64,000 nt of DNA, from NCBI GenBank assembly GCA_024280295.1, contig JAJRQK010000019.1, positions 40,714 through 104,713 of the forward strand. The letters run 5' to 3'. This stretch comes from Bacteroidota bacterium (GTDB lineage: Bacteria > Bacteroidota > Bacteroidia > Flavobacteriales_D > Crocinitomicaceae). The notes beneath the pieces were generated by a model. It was not told the DNA's origin and ran no database searches. It saw only the letters and a list, made by a program, of their open reading frames with translations. The position numbers and the translations under genes were made by a program. This document shows positions 8,229 to 17,228 of the stretch, piece by piece; position 1 is the first letter of the stretch; every line of letters starts with the position of its first letter.

Positions 8229-9497
8229 ATGCTGATAATTGTTGTTGATAAAATAACGCCCCGAATAAAATATACTCTTGACTTTATATTCAAGTTGCGA
8301 GGTCTCAGCTATAAATTTGAGTTGAATGAACCAAAGAGCATGGAATTATCCAACGTAATTTTCTATTCATCAGTAAAGCGAAAAGGCAAATGGATTCAGC
8401 AAGCAAAAATAATTACAGAGAGTACTATTTATTCACAAGAAATCGGAATTTCTCAATTTGGTAGTGAGGAATGTTATTCATTTGATGATGTTACAGATCC
8501 AATTTCGTCGATTTTCTATCATTTAACACGCTACGAAGAATACACATCAATCAAGAAAGATCAGCATGGCAGATTTCAGTTCTCTCTGTCTAAATTATCT
8601 GACAATTGGATAGAAAAAGTTATGTGTGATCGCTGGGCTGAAGAAGTGATTAGTTTCTGTGGACTTAATCTAAATCGAACTGAGGGAAAACCTTTAATTG
8701 TGCCAACCTTCGATATTGATAATACTTATGCTTATAAGTTGAAGTCTGGAAAACGAAAAATCCTCTCCACACTAAAAGATATAGTAAAAGTAGATGGATC
8801 TCGACTCAAAGAACGAAGGACGGTGAATAGTGGAAGCCGAGACCCTTACGATACATATAGTGAAATTAGAGAAATTTATGGGCGTTTCCCATCTACGAGA
8901 ATGTTTTGGCTTGTTGGTTCAAAAGGTAGATATGACCGCAATATTAGCATCAAAAACGAAAAACATCGTAGATTGATTCGAAAGATGAAAGCTAAAGGAT
9001 TAAATATTGGACTTCATCCGAGTTATGCTTCTTTCAATGATCTCGATAAATTATTGCAAGAGAAATCGAGACTTGCCATAGTTGTTTCAGAGAAAATGAG
9101 GAGCTCAAGGCAGCATTACTTGAGATTCGAATTGCCTAGAACCTATCAAATTTTGCAGGAAGCGGGATTTGAGCATGAATATTCGATGGGATTTGCAGAA
9201 CGAGCAGGGTTTAGATGTGGAACTGCACGTTCACATTTATGGTTTGATCTTGAAAAGAATCAGGAATCAAAATTAACAGTACACCCTTTCGCATATATGG
9301 ATGGGACATTGAATGAATACATGCAATTAACTATCTCTCAGAGTAAAGAGTTGATTCGGAAATTATATAACGAAGTTAGTCGTTTTGGAGGTGAGTTTGT
9401 GTTCATTTGGCACAACGAAACTATCGGTGATTATGGAATTTGGAAAGGTTGGCGCGAAGTATTGGATCATTCACTAAATTTGGAAGATGAATCGTAA
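8229..9497 (+). CDS. Polysaccharide deacetylase-like protein with N-terminal DUF7033-type region
   Basis: The 422-aa protein starts directly after the wecB stop. Residues about 1-140 form an extra N-terminal region (PISSIFYHLTRYEEY), followed by a NodB-like barrel beginning PTFDIDNTYAY (about 155-165), where the Asp pair fits the metal-binding DD motif. GLHPSY supplies the H-x-x-S/T-like metal motif. FELPRTY, MGFAERAGFRCGT and the C-terminal WHNET continue the fold. This architecture is familiar in Bacteroidota surface-glycan loci. No signal peptide is visible, so it may act in the cytoplasm on a lipid-linked or nucleotide-linked glycan. The substrate is unknown. Confidence 0.8.
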   Translation: MLIIVVDKITPRIKYTLDFIFKLRGLSYKFELNEPKSMELSNVIFYSSVKRKGKWIQQAKIITESTIYSQEIGISQFGSEECYSFDDVTDPISSIFYHLTRYEEYTSIKKDQHGRFQFSLSKLSDNWIEKVMCDRWAEEVISFCGLNLNRTEGKPLIVPTFDIDNTYAYKLKSGKRKILSTLKDIVKVDGSRLKERRTVNSGSRDPYDTYSEIREIYGRFPSTRMFWLVGSKGRYDRNISIKNEKHRRLIRKMKAKGLNIGLHPSYASFNDLDKLLQEKSRLAIVVSEKMRSSRQHYLRFELPRTYQILQEAGFEHEYSMGFAERAGFRCGTARSHLWFDLEKNQESKLTVHPFAYMDGTLNEYMQLTISQSKELIRKLYNEVSRFGGEFVFIWHNETIGDYGIWKGWREVLDHSLNLEDES

Positions 9498-9888
9498 CAG
9501 TATTATTAACGGTGTTATTTTAATTGTGTTCGCAATTGTTCTGGGAGCATTTGGAGCCCATGCTTTGAAGGAGAAACTCTCAATCACAGAATTACAAACC
9601 TTTGAAGTTGGTGTGCGTTATCAAATGTATAGTGGTATTACCTTGTTGGTTGTTGGTCTTAGTTCTAGTAATTTAAACTTCTCTCTGAAATTATTTGTTC
9701 AACTTCTATTAGCTGGAGTAATCCTATTCAGTGGTTCAGTTTACTTTTTAGCAATCCAAAATATCTTAGGTATCAAAATGAGTTTTCTTGGCCCAGTTAC
9801 TCCGATTGGTGGTTTACTAATGATTTTGGCTTGGATTGTATTTCTTGTTAAAGTTCTCAAGAACTCATCTAAATCTGGAGTGTCATGA
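9487..9888 (+). CDS. DUF423 small membrane protein
   Basis: This is a 133-aa protein with four predicted hydrophobic helices and little else. The N-terminal FGAFGAHALK-type motif (GAFGAHALKEKL) and the central FEVGVRYQMYSG are hallmarks of the DUF423/YgdD family. Its start overlaps the deacetylase end by 11 nt and its stop overlaps the next gene by 4 nt (ATGA), so it is translationally coupled on both sides. The family's function is unknown. Confidence 0.88.
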   Translation: MNRNSIINGVILIVFAIVLGAFGAHALKEKLSITELQTFEVGVRYQMYSGITLLVVGLSSSNLNFSLKLFVQLLLAGVILFSGSVYFLAIQNILGIKMSFLGPVTPIGGLLMILAWIVFLVKVLKNSSKSGVS

Positions 9889-10655
9889 AAGTGACGATCC
9901 TTGGTTCTGGCACTTCGCAAGGTGTTCCTGTAATTGCATGTGAATGTAGGGTATGCCAATCCAACGACCCTAAAGATAATCGTCTGCGTTGTTCTGTTCT
10001 TATTGAATTTGAAGGAGATAATTATGTGATCGACAGCGGACCAGATTTTCGTCAGCAAATGCTAAAGCATAATGTGAAATCACTCTCCGGAATTATTTTC
10101 ACACATGAACATAAAGACCATGTTGCAGGATTAGATGATGTAAGAGCGTTTAATTATCAGTCGAAGAAAAATATGGATCTCTACTGTGATGCAAATGTTG
10201 AAGCTAAATTACGCGTTGAGTTCGGTTATGCATTTGGTGCGAATACATATCCAGGAGTTCCTAAATTGAATATCATACCAATAACCAAGACACCCTTTAA
10301 GCTGAATAATAACTTCAAAGTTGTTCCGATTGAGGTAATGCATTTTAAATTAGCGGTACTCGGTTTTAGATTTGGTGATTTCACTTACATAACTGACGCA
10401 AAAACGATAACTGATGAAGAAAAGGAGAAGGTCGTTGGTACAAAAATACTTGTAATTAATGCCTTGAGAAAGGAAGATCATGTTTCTCATTTCACACTAA
10501 AAGAGGCACTAGCATTTATCGAAGAAATTAACCCAAAGAAATCTTATTTGACACATATATCGCATTTGTTTGGCACACAGAAGGAAATTGAGAAACTTTT
10601 GCCGAACAACGTCTTTGTTGCCTATGATGGGTTGGAAATTGAATTTCAAGATTAA
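9885..10655 (+). CDS. MBL-fold metal-dependent hydrolase (PhnP-like)
   Basis: This is a 256-aa metallo-beta-lactamase-fold enzyme. It begins with GSGTSQGVP and has a Cys cluster (CECRVC) that in PhnP-type proteins binds a structural metal. The catalytic metal motif is FTHEHKDHVAGLDD (HxHxDH). Further metal-binding residues are likely in VMHFK and YITDAK, with a closing HISHLFG. Relatives cleave cyclic phosphodiesters or related phosphoesters. No phn genes are nearby, so the substrate is open. It is the last gene of the radC operon (ATGA overlap with DUF423). Confidence 0.87.
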   Translation: MKVTILGSGTSQGVPVIACECRVCQSNDPKDNRLRCSVLIEFEGDNYVIDSGPDFRQQMLKHNVKSLSGIIFTHEHKDHVAGLDDVRAFNYQSKKNMDLYCDANVEAKLRVEFGYAFGANTYPGVPKLNIIPITKTPFKLNNNFKVVPIEVMHFKLAVLGFRFGDFTYITDAKTITDEEKEKVVGTKILVINALRKEDHVSHFTLKEALAFIEEINPKKSYLTHISHLFGTQKEIEKLLPNNVFVAYDGLEIEFQD

Positions 10656-10678
10656 GTAATTAGATCATAAGATTATTC

Positions 10679-10686
10679 TAAATTTG
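10679..10686 (+). promoter_or_regulatory. -7 promoter element TAAATTTG upstream of fabI
   Basis: TAAATTTG fits TAnnTTTG and ends 19 nt before the fabI ATG, leaving a short leader. The -33 region is not clear. Confidence 0.5.
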
Positions 10687-10705
10687 TACACCTAAAGTTG
10701 ATATA

Positions 10706-11518
10706 ATGGCAAATAATTTATTAAAAGGAAAAAGAGGAATTATATTCGGAGCGCTTAACGAGCAGTCAATCGCTTGGAAAGTAGCCGAAAGAGCACACGA
10801 AGAAGGTGCAACATTTGTATTGACAAATGCTCCTATTGCTATGCGAATGGGGGAAATCAATAAATTGGCAGAAAAAACAGGAAGTCAAATAATTGCTGCC
10901 GATGCAACGGATGTCGAAGATTTAGAAAAATTAGTTGCTGAGTCTATGGAAATTCTCGGAGGCAAACTAGATTTTGTACTTCACTCTATCGGGATGTCAG
11001 TTAATGTACGGAAAGGAAAGCATTATACAGATGAGAATTACGCCTGGACAATGAAGGGATTCGATGTTTCGGCATTGTCATTTCATAAAGTTCTTCAGAC
11101 AACTAAGAAGTTGGATGCAATGAACGAGTGGGGATCAATTCTCGCATTAACTTATATAGCAGCTCAACGGGTATTCCCAGATTACAATGATATGGCTGAT
11201 AATAAGTCGTATTTAGAATCTATTGCGCGTAGCTTTGGTTATCACTATGGTGAGGCAAAAAAAGTACGTGTGAATACGATCTCACAATCTCCAACAATGA
11301 CTACCGCAGGGTCAGGGGTTAAAGGGTTTAATGAATTTCTCAACTTTGCTGAGAGCATGTCGCCATTGGGTAATGCTTCTGCACTAGCTTGCGCTGATTA
11401 TTGTGTTAGCTTATTTTCGGATTTAACACGTTATGTGACAATGCAGAACTTATTCCACGATGGAGGATTTTCGAATGTTGGAGTAACACAAGCGGTGATT
11501 GATAAGTTTAGTGATTAG
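10706..11518 (+). CDS. fabI: Enoyl-[acyl-carrier-protein] reductase (NADH)
   Basis: FabI does the last reduction in each round of type II fatty acid synthesis. The 270-aa sequence closely follows the Bacteroidota FabI pattern: MANNLLKGKRGIIFGAL with an atypical SDR nucleotide motif, DFVLHSIGMS, the first tyrosine in LTYIAAQR, and the catalytic Tyr-x6-Lys in PDYNDMADNK. SPLGNASALACADY and LFHDGGFS end the protein. It has its own promoter and is followed 10 nt later by a small lipoprotein gene. Confidence 0.96.
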   Translation: MANNLLKGKRGIIFGALNEQSIAWKVAERAHEEGATFVLTNAPIAMRMGEINKLAEKTGSQIIAADATDVEDLEKLVAESMEILGGKLDFVLHSIGMSVNVRKGKHYTDENYAWTMKGFDVSALSFHKVLQTTKKLDAMNEWGSILALTYIAAQRVFPDYNDMADNKSYLESIARSFGYHYGEAKKVRVNTISQSPTMTTAGSGVKGFNEFLNFAESMSPLGNASALACADYCVSLFSDLTRYVTMQNLFHDGGFSNVGVTQAVIDKFSD

Positions 11519-11528
11519 CTTGTATTAA

Positions 11529-11801
11529 ATGAAGATGACTTTAGAACGATTTACATATTTGATTTTATTATTTTTACTACTATCTTGTTCCAATACAAAA
11601 GAACAAATTGATAATCCAAATGAAAATTTCACAGAAGATGAAGCAGCGGAATTATCTAACCTACTAAATACTTCACCCGATAGTAGCAATATAGGCATTG
11701 TCGAAGAAAAATTTATTGAGTCAAAACCATCCTATTCAGATTCAATGTTCATATCGAAATTTTGTGGTAAAAATCAAGATATAAAAAAGCGGGAAATCTG
11801 A
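11529..11801 (+). CDS. Small lipoprotein of unknown function
   Basis: This 90-aa protein has a hydrophobic N-terminus ending in LLFLLLSC, a clear lipobox (Cys at about residue 20). It is followed by an acidic, Ser/Asn-rich, low-complexity chain without a recognisable domain. It starts 10 nt after fabI. The stop codon lies inside the terminator hairpin, so its 3' end coincides with the transcript end. I do not recognise the family. Confidence 0.65.
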   Translation: MKMTLERFTYLILLFLLLSCSNTKEQIDNPNENFTEDEAAELSNLLNTSPDSSNIGIVEEKFIESKPSYSDSMFISKFCGKNQDIKKREI

Positions 11802-11819
11802 TAAAGAAATCCCGCTTTT
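11785..11819 (+). terminator. Rho-independent terminator after fabI and the small lipoprotein
   Basis: A perfect 10-bp stem, AAAAGCGGGA / TCCCGCTTTT, with a 15-nt loop ends in four Ts. The stem overlaps the last codons of the lipoprotein gene. Confidence 0.85.
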
Positions 11820-12054
11820 AAAATGTTTTATCGGGCACTAATGATACAAAATAACTTTTTTCTTGCAATTTCAGACATCAAAATTGAACATATTTTCATC
11901 ACAACTCGTTGATAACTAATTCTGTTGAATGAATTTAAGGAGCGACTACATAGTTACGGCTGACAGATCGTCATTCCTACTCTTATGCAAGTTATTGCTT
12001 GGTTCAATGTGGATAAGTAAATCAATGACTGGCGAATAATGGAAGATCAAGGCC

Positions 12055-12062
12055 TATTTTTG
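12055..12062 (+). promoter_or_regulatory. -7 promoter element TATTTTTG before the GH3-serine hydrolase gene
   Basis: TATTTTTG fits TAnnTTTG and ends 4 nt before the ATG at 12067, implying a leaderless message from that ATG or a leader of about 15 nt if the ATG at 12082 is used. Confidence 0.5.
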
Positions 12063-12066
12063 ATAT

Positions 12067-14985
12067 ATGACTCGCATTAGTATGATTCGATTTCTTTCTT
12101 TTATTTTCCTCGCCTCTATTGGTGTTATTTCAGTTTCTTATATTAATTCGAATGATGAGAAGGTTATTAGTCTGCCTCCAAGTCAATCTCAGTGGGTCGA
12201 TTCTAAAATAAATCAAATGAGTTTGGATGAAAAGATTGGTCAATTTTTTATGTTGGCTGCATTTTCTAATCGAGGAGAAGATCATTTTAAATCACTTGAT
12301 TCTGCGGTAGCTATGAACAATGTAGGTGGATTAATCTTCTTTCAAGGGCAACGAATTAATTTGAAATCTGTTATTAATCGATTTCAGAATGAAGCAGAAA
12401 TACCATTATTAATTGGTATGGATGCCGAGTGGGGTGTGCAAATGAGACTTTTTGGAGAAGAACGATTTCCTTACAATTATACGCTCGGTGCTGCTGATGA
12501 TCCAAAGTTAACCAAAGAAATTTCGCAGATGATCGCACAGGAATGCCGAGATTTAGGAATACATCTGAATTTCGCTCCTGTTGCTGATGTGAATAGCAAT
12601 CCAAATAATCCAGTGATTGGATTTCGATCGTTTGGCGAAAATCCTGCTAGAGTTTCATCTCACGTTAAGGCAAGTGTTATTGGAATGGAATCACAGGGAG
12701 TCTTGACTAGTATTAAACATTTCCCAGGTCATGGTGATACCGAAATGGATTCTCATTATGACTTGCCCTTAGTTGATAATTCATTTCAGCATATTGATGC
12801 GATTGATTTTGCTCCGTTTCGAGCGGGTATAAAAGCTGGGGCTAGTAGCGTGATGATTGGACATCTTAATGTTCCTGCTTTGGATTCTACGGGTACTCCA
12901 AGTAGTTTGAGTTCAGAAGTAATTCGAAAGTATTTGCAAGATGAATTAGGGTTTAAAGGACTCGTTATTAGTGATGCGTTAAATATGAAGTCCGTTTCGG
13001 ATCGATATGGGAAGACGGAAGTTGTTGTAAAAGCTTTTCAGGCTGGATGTGATATTCTTCTATTCCCAGAAAGTGTGTCTGAAGCAATTGCTGCAATTAA
13101 ATTGAAGGTGGAAAGTGGTGAAATCAGTATGGATGAAATTGATAATCGCTGTCGAAGAGTGCTTAAAGCGAAGTACAAGGCAATTGTAAATCCGAAAAAG
13201 TATAAAACTTTTTCAAAGTATGAGATAGAATTCGTGAAGAAACAAGTGTATGAAAGAGCAATTGTAGTTCTTAAAAATGAAAATGAAGGATTTCCAATTA
13301 AACGATTTGACCAGCGAATTGCATGTGTAAGCATTGGTATTCACACGAACCCTCTTAAAAAATCGATGGACTTGGTTGGCCCTGTTGATCATTTTCATTT
13401 TTTCACTATCGAAGAGGCAAAAGAACGAATGAAGGATAAGTTGCAATCCTATGACATGATAATAACAGCAATTCATTGCAACACCGTACGCTCGCGAAAT
13501 GAGTATGGTATGCCGAATGCTTGGATGAAATGGTTGAATGCAATTCCAGAGTCTAAGCAGAGTACGCTTTTATTATTTGGGAATCCTTTGGCACTTAAAG
13601 ATTTTGATGACTCTAAGGTAGATGCGATTGTTGTTGGCTACGAAAATCACAAGTTCGCTTTAGATCGAATGGGTCAACTTTTGATGGGGACTTACGCTTC
13701 AAAAGGAAAATTACCCATGACAATTAACGATCGATACCCTCGTGACCATGGTCTTGAAGTTTTATGGGCTGGTAGATTGAAGGAGTCTCAGCCTGAAGAG
13801 TTGGGAATGAGTAGAACAAAGTTGAGAGAAATTGATCGGATTGTGCAACGTGGAATCAGCGAAGGAGCTTTCCCAGGATGCCAAGTAGTTGTTGCTGTAA
13901 AAGGTAAGGTAATTATGAGGAAATCTTATGGGTATCATACCTTTGATGAGAAACGGAAGGTGAAAAATACTGATTTGTATGACATTGCTTCGATAACTAA
14001 AGTTGCGGCATCAACGGCATCATTAATGGTGCTTAATTCTCGTGATCAATTCTCGTTAGATGCTCGGCTTGGTGATTATCTTCCAATTCTTACAGACAGC
14101 ACACAGTATTCGAAAATATTAATGCGACACATGCTGACCCATCAAGCTGGATTAGTTCCTTGGATTCCATTTTATGTCAAAACACTATCGAAAGGGAATT
14201 TAAGCCCAAGATGGTATTCTTCGATAAAATCTGCAGTAATGAATACCCCAGTCGGAACAAATTTGTGGATGAAGGGAGAGTACACGGATGTCATTTATCA
14301 AAGAATATTGAGTACACCATTGAAAACAAGGCGCTACAAATATTCTGATCTGGGATATTATTTTGTCCGAAAAATTGTTCAGAAGCAATCTGGAAAACCA
14401 CTGGATGAATTTGCTATGGATGAATTATACTTACCAATGGGGTTGAAACATCTTCGATACAATCCGCTGAATTATTTTTCATTGAACCAAATCACCCCAA
14501 CGGAAGATGATACGATTTTCAGAAAACAGTTAGTTCATGGATATGTCCATGATCAAGGTGCCGCTATGATTGGCGGAGTTGGTGGACATGCAGGCTTATT
14601 CTCCAATGCAACTGATCTAGCGAGTTTGATGCAATTATTTTTAAATAAAGGTACGTACGGCGGTGTGCAGTATATTGATCCGGCGGTGATTTCCGAATAC
14701 ACAAAATGTCAATATTGTCCTAAGAATAGAAGGGGGGCAGGATTTGATAAACCAACGGTAAATCGCAAAGGTGGGCCAACAACGAAGAAAGTTTCACTGG
14801 CAAGTTTTGGTCATTCAGGATTCACTGGAACACTTGTTTGGTCTGATCCAGTCTACGAAGTGAATTATGTATTCCTATCAAACAGAGTCTATCCTAGCGC
14901 AGAGAATTGGAAAATCGTGAGTATGAATACTCGAACTGATATTCAGCGAGTAATTTATGAGGCTTTGGAACAGGCGCGTAAATGA
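12067..14985 (+). CDS. GH3 beta-N-acetylglucosaminidase fused to a beta-lactamase-like serine hydrolase
   Basis: This is a 972-aa exported bifunctional protein. A hydrophobic signal covers about residues 6-25; Met6 (12082) is an alternative start. The GH3 barrel (about 40-370) has KHFPGHG at 217-223 with Asp228/His230 and the nucleophile motif VISDALNM (Asp303). Residues about 390-570 form the GH3 C-terminal-type domain. The rest (about 575-972) is a class C beta-lactamase/penicillin-binding fold with SITK (Ser642-Lys645), YSD at 759-761 as the second motif and GHSG at 915-918 as the third. It probably removes GlcNAc and cuts or transfers peptide bonds in peptidoglycan turnover. The serine hydrolase reaction is unproved. 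It overlaps the next gene by 4 nt. Confidence 0.92.
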   Translation: MTRISMIRFLSFIFLASIGVISVSYINSNDEKVISLPPSQSQWVDSKINQMSLDEKIGQFFMLAAFSNRGEDHFKSLDSAVAMNNVGGLIFFQGQRINLKSVINRFQNEAEIPLLIGMDAEWGVQMRLFGEERFPYNYTLGAADDPKLTKEISQMIAQECRDLGIHLNFAPVADVNSNPNNPVIGFRSFGENPARVSSHVKASVIGMESQGVLTSIKHFPGHGDTEMDSHYDLPLVDNSFQHIDAIDFAPFRAGIKAGASSVMIGHLNVPALDSTGTPSSLSSEVIRKYLQDELGFKGLVISDALNMKSVSDRYGKTEVVVKAFQAGCDILLFPESVSEAIAAIKLKVESGEISMDEIDNRCRRVLKAKYKAIVNPKKYKTFSKYEIEFVKKQVYERAIVVLKNENEGFPIKRFDQRIACVSIGIHTNPLKKSMDLVGPVDHFHFFTIEEAKERMKDKLQSYDMIITAIHCNTVRSRNEYGMPNAWMKWLNAIPESKQSTLLLFGNPLALKDFDDSKVDAIVVGYENHKFALDRMGQLLMGTYASKGKLPMTINDRYPRDHGLEVLWAGRLKESQPEELGMSRTKLREIDRIVQRGISEGAFPGCQVVVAVKGKVIMRKSYGYHTFDEKRKVKNTDLYDIASITKVAASTASLMVLNSRDQFSLDARLGDYLPILTDSTQYSKILMRHMLTHQAGLVPWIPFYVKTLSKGNLSPRWYSSIKSAVMNTPVGTNLWMKGEYTDVIYQRILSTPLKTRRYKYSDLGYYFVRKIVQKQSGKPLDEFAMDELYLPMGLKHLRYNPLNYFSLNQITPTEDDTIFRKQLVHGYVHDQGAAMIGGVGGHAGLFSNATDLASLMQLFLNKGTYGGVQYIDPAVISEYTKCQYCPKNRRGAGFDKPTVNRKGGPTTKKVSLASFGHSGFTGTLVWSDPVYEVNYVFLSNRVYPSAENWKIVSMNTRTDIQRVIYEALEQARK

Positions 14986-15590
14986 ATCGGACTTGGATTT
15001 TCATAACAGCGCTTATCTTTATCACCTGTTGTGGTGTTGCGATAGCGTTTTTTTTACCACTACACGAAATTAGAGCGGACGCAATCAATTGGCAATTGAA
15101 CGATTATGCATTTAAAATGCTACCAGCAATAGATGTTTCAATTCCAATTTTCTCCATCACTTATGGTGTGATTCTAATCTATGTTTTAAGTAATCACAAG
15201 CGACCGATGTATCTTAGTAGTGCTTTTTTCGCTTATGGTTTTTTACTTTTATTAAGGATAATTACCTTAACATTATTCCCTCTGAAAGAACCTGATTCGA
15301 TTATCTTATTAGAAGATCCTTTTCTGAATAATATAATATATAGTGCAACAAGTGGTGGTGATTTAATAAATGCTGATTTATTTTTCAGTGGTCACACAGC
15401 ATTGATCTTTAGTCTTTATTTTCTAAGCGGGAGGAAACTGATTTATTTATTACTCGGAATTGTACTTGCAATTCTACTCTTGTTGCAACGAGTTCATTAT
15501 TCAGTAGACATTATATTTGCAATACCATTTGCCTATTTCGCTGTAAGGTTGTCAGAATATCTCGTCTTAAGACTAAGTAAACGTTCATAA
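14982..15590 (+). CDS. PAP2-like membrane phosphatase/transferase (sphingomyelin-synthase-like C-terminal motif)
   Basis: This is a 202-aa protein with about six transmembrane helices. FFSGHTALIF and, further on, QRVHYSVDIIFAIPFAY form the SGHT...H-YS-VD catalytic pair of the PAP2_C/sphingomyelin synthase-related group. The first His would form the phospho-intermediate and the second His/Asp would assist. The substrate could be a polyprenyl or lipid phosphate, or a phospholipid head group. The start overlaps the stop of the GH3 fusion (ATGA), which hints at a role in recycling a lipid carrier or cell wall precursor, but that is inference. Confidence 0.8.
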   Translation: MNRTWIFITALIFITCCGVAIAFFLPLHEIRADAINWQLNDYAFKMLPAIDVSIPIFSITYGVILIYVLSNHKRPMYLSSAFFAYGFLLLLRIITLTLFPLKEPDSIILLEDPFLNNIIYSATSGGDLINADLFFSGHTALIFSLYFLSGRKLIYLLLGIVLAILLLLQRVHYSVDIIFAIPFAYFAVRLSEYLVLRLSKRS

Positions 15591-15632
15591 TTAACTATTT
15601 TCGGGCGTGATCAGAAATAAATTAATAAAAGC

Positions 15633-16760
15633 ATGAGAATCGGGATTGTTTTGTATCCAACATTTGGTGGAAGTGGAGTTGTAGCGACGGAGTTAGGGAA
15701 ATCACTCGCATCCAGAGGACATGAAGTCCATTTTATTACTTATTCTCAACCAGTTCGATTGGGTTCGTTTCGAGAAAACATCTCTTACCATGAGGTTTCA
15801 GTTTCTGATTATCCACTTTTTGAATATCCACCATACGAAACTGTTTTGGCGAGTAAAATGGTCGATGTTGTAAAGCGTGAAAAGCTTGATATTTTACATG
15901 TTCATTATGCTATTCCTCATGCTTCTGCTGCTTATATGGCGAAGATGATTTTGAATTCTCAGAATATTGAAATTCCTTTTGTAACAACATTGCATGGTAC
16001 AGATATCACTTTGGTGGGAAAGGATGCTTCTTTTGAACCTGTAATTACATTTTGCCTAAATGAATCTGATGCTGTGACTGCGGTTTCTGAAAGCTTGAAG
16101 GAGGATACGTATAGTCATTTTTCAACAACACGTCATATCAATGTAATTCCAAATTTCATTCCATTACAAGATGATTATAAAGAACCAGAGAGTAGTATTC
16201 GATTAAGATATGCAGACCCAGAGGAAAAGATTATTTGTCATATTTCAAATTTCCGAAAAGTTAAGCGTGTTGAAGATGTATTATTAACCTTCAATAGAAT
16301 TAATGAAAAGATACCTTCAAAACTTCTTCTTGTTGGAGATGGCCCCGAACGTTATAAGTTAGAGGAATTGTGTACTAAGTTAAAACTCTGTGACCGAGTG
16401 AAGTTTTTAGGGAAGATATCAGATACACTCGGTATGCTTAAGATTGCGGACTTGTTCTTGCTTCCATCAGAAACAGAAAGTTTTGGTTTGGTTGCACTTG
16501 AAGCAATGGCTGTTGGTGTTCCTGTGATTTCTTCTAATACAGGGGGGCTTCCAGAAGTAAATGTTCAAGGTGTTTCAGGCTACTTATCAGATGTTGGAGA
16601 TGTAGAAGACATGGCAATCAATGGATTGAAAATTCTAGGAGACCCCGAAATTCTTTTGCAATTTAGAAAGAATGCTCAAGAACGTGCACGAGAATTTGAC
16701 CTCGAATCAATTGTGAAGCAGTATGAGGATGTATATCGCAAATTTGTGAAAATTTCTTAA
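15633..16760 (+). CDS. bshA: N-acetyl-alpha-D-glucosaminyl L-malate synthase (bacillithiol pathway)
   Basis: BshA joins GlcNAc from UDP-GlcNAc to L-malate, the first step in making the thiol cofactor bacillithiol. The 375-aa GT4 protein begins MRIGIVLYPTFGGSGVVATE, characteristic of BshA rather than of generic GT4 enzymes. It also shows VHYAIPHASAAYMAK, TLHGTDITLVG, the C-terminal GDGPER and the nucleotide-sugar site ETESFGLVALEAM. bshB and bshC are not in the window. A TATTTTCG element about 35 nt upstream may be its promoter. Confidence 0.94.
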   Translation: MRIGIVLYPTFGGSGVVATELGKSLASRGHEVHFITYSQPVRLGSFRENISYHEVSVSDYPLFEYPPYETVLASKMVDVVKREKLDILHVHYAIPHASAAYMAKMILNSQNIEIPFVTTLHGTDITLVGKDASFEPVITFCLNESDAVTAVSESLKEDTYSHFSTTRHINVIPNFIPLQDDYKEPESSIRLRYADPEEKIICHISNFRKVKRVEDVLLTFNRINEKIPSKLLLVGDGPERYKLEELCTKLKLCDRVKFLGKISDTLGMLKIADLFLLPSETESFGLVALEAMAVGVPVISSNTGGLPEVNVQGVSGYLSDVGDVEDMAINGLKILGDPEILLQFRKNAQERAREFDLESIVKQYEDVYRKFVKIS

Positions 16761-16789
16761 CTTTAAGCGAACTAAAAAAAATAAGAACC

Positions 16790-17149
16790 ATGAAATTATT
16801 TTGGGCATTAGGATTATTTTTGACTGTATCAGTGAATTCAATCGCACAAAAGACAATTGTTGAGGCAGAGTCAAAAGAGCAAATCGTTGAAACTTCTTGC
16901 GGGATTTGCCAGTTCTCCATGGAGGGGGAATCGTGTGATCTTGCAGTTAGAATTGATGGAAATGGGTATTATGTTCAAGGTGCAAAAATGGATGATCACG
17001 GTGATGCTCATTCTGCACATGGCATGTGTAACGAAATTCGTCAAGCTAAAGTGACAGGTAAGATCGTTGGTGATAAGTTTGTAGCTACATCGTTTAAGCT
17101 TCTTGAAGTTGAAGGACACAGCCATGACCATGAAGGCCATGAGCACTAA
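16790..17149 (+). CDS. DUF6370 family secreted protein with CxxC and His-rich tail
   Basis: This 119-aa protein has a signal peptide (about 1-20, ending SIAQ). It carries a CGICQF motif, GESCDLAVRIDG, a DDHGDAHSAHGMC segment and a histidine tail (HSHDHEGHEH). The layout matches DUF6370, a short Bacteroidota family of unknown function. The CxxC plus His pattern suggests metal binding, perhaps copper or zinc, in the periplasm. It lies 29 nt behind bshA, so it may share its transcript, and ends at a strong terminator. Confidence 0.8.
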   Translation: MKLFWALGLFLTVSVNSIAQKTIVEAESKEQIVETSCGICQFSMEGESCDLAVRIDGNGYYVQGAKMDDHGDAHSAHGMCNEIRQAKVTGKIVGDKFVATSFKLLEVEGHSHDHEGHEH

Positions 17150-17176
17150 ACGGTAATTCCCAATATAGCAAAATAT

Positions 17177-17213
17177 AAAAAGCCTCTCTATAATAATTTC
17201 AGAGAGGCTTTTT
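17177..17213. terminator. Bidirectional terminator between DUF6370 and the thiolase
   Basis: AAAAAGCCTCTCT / AGAGAGGCTTTTT is a perfect 13-bp stem with an 11-nt loop between convergent genes; each strand ends in a T run. Confidence 0.92.
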
Positions 17214-17228
17214 CGTTCTAATTGAATA

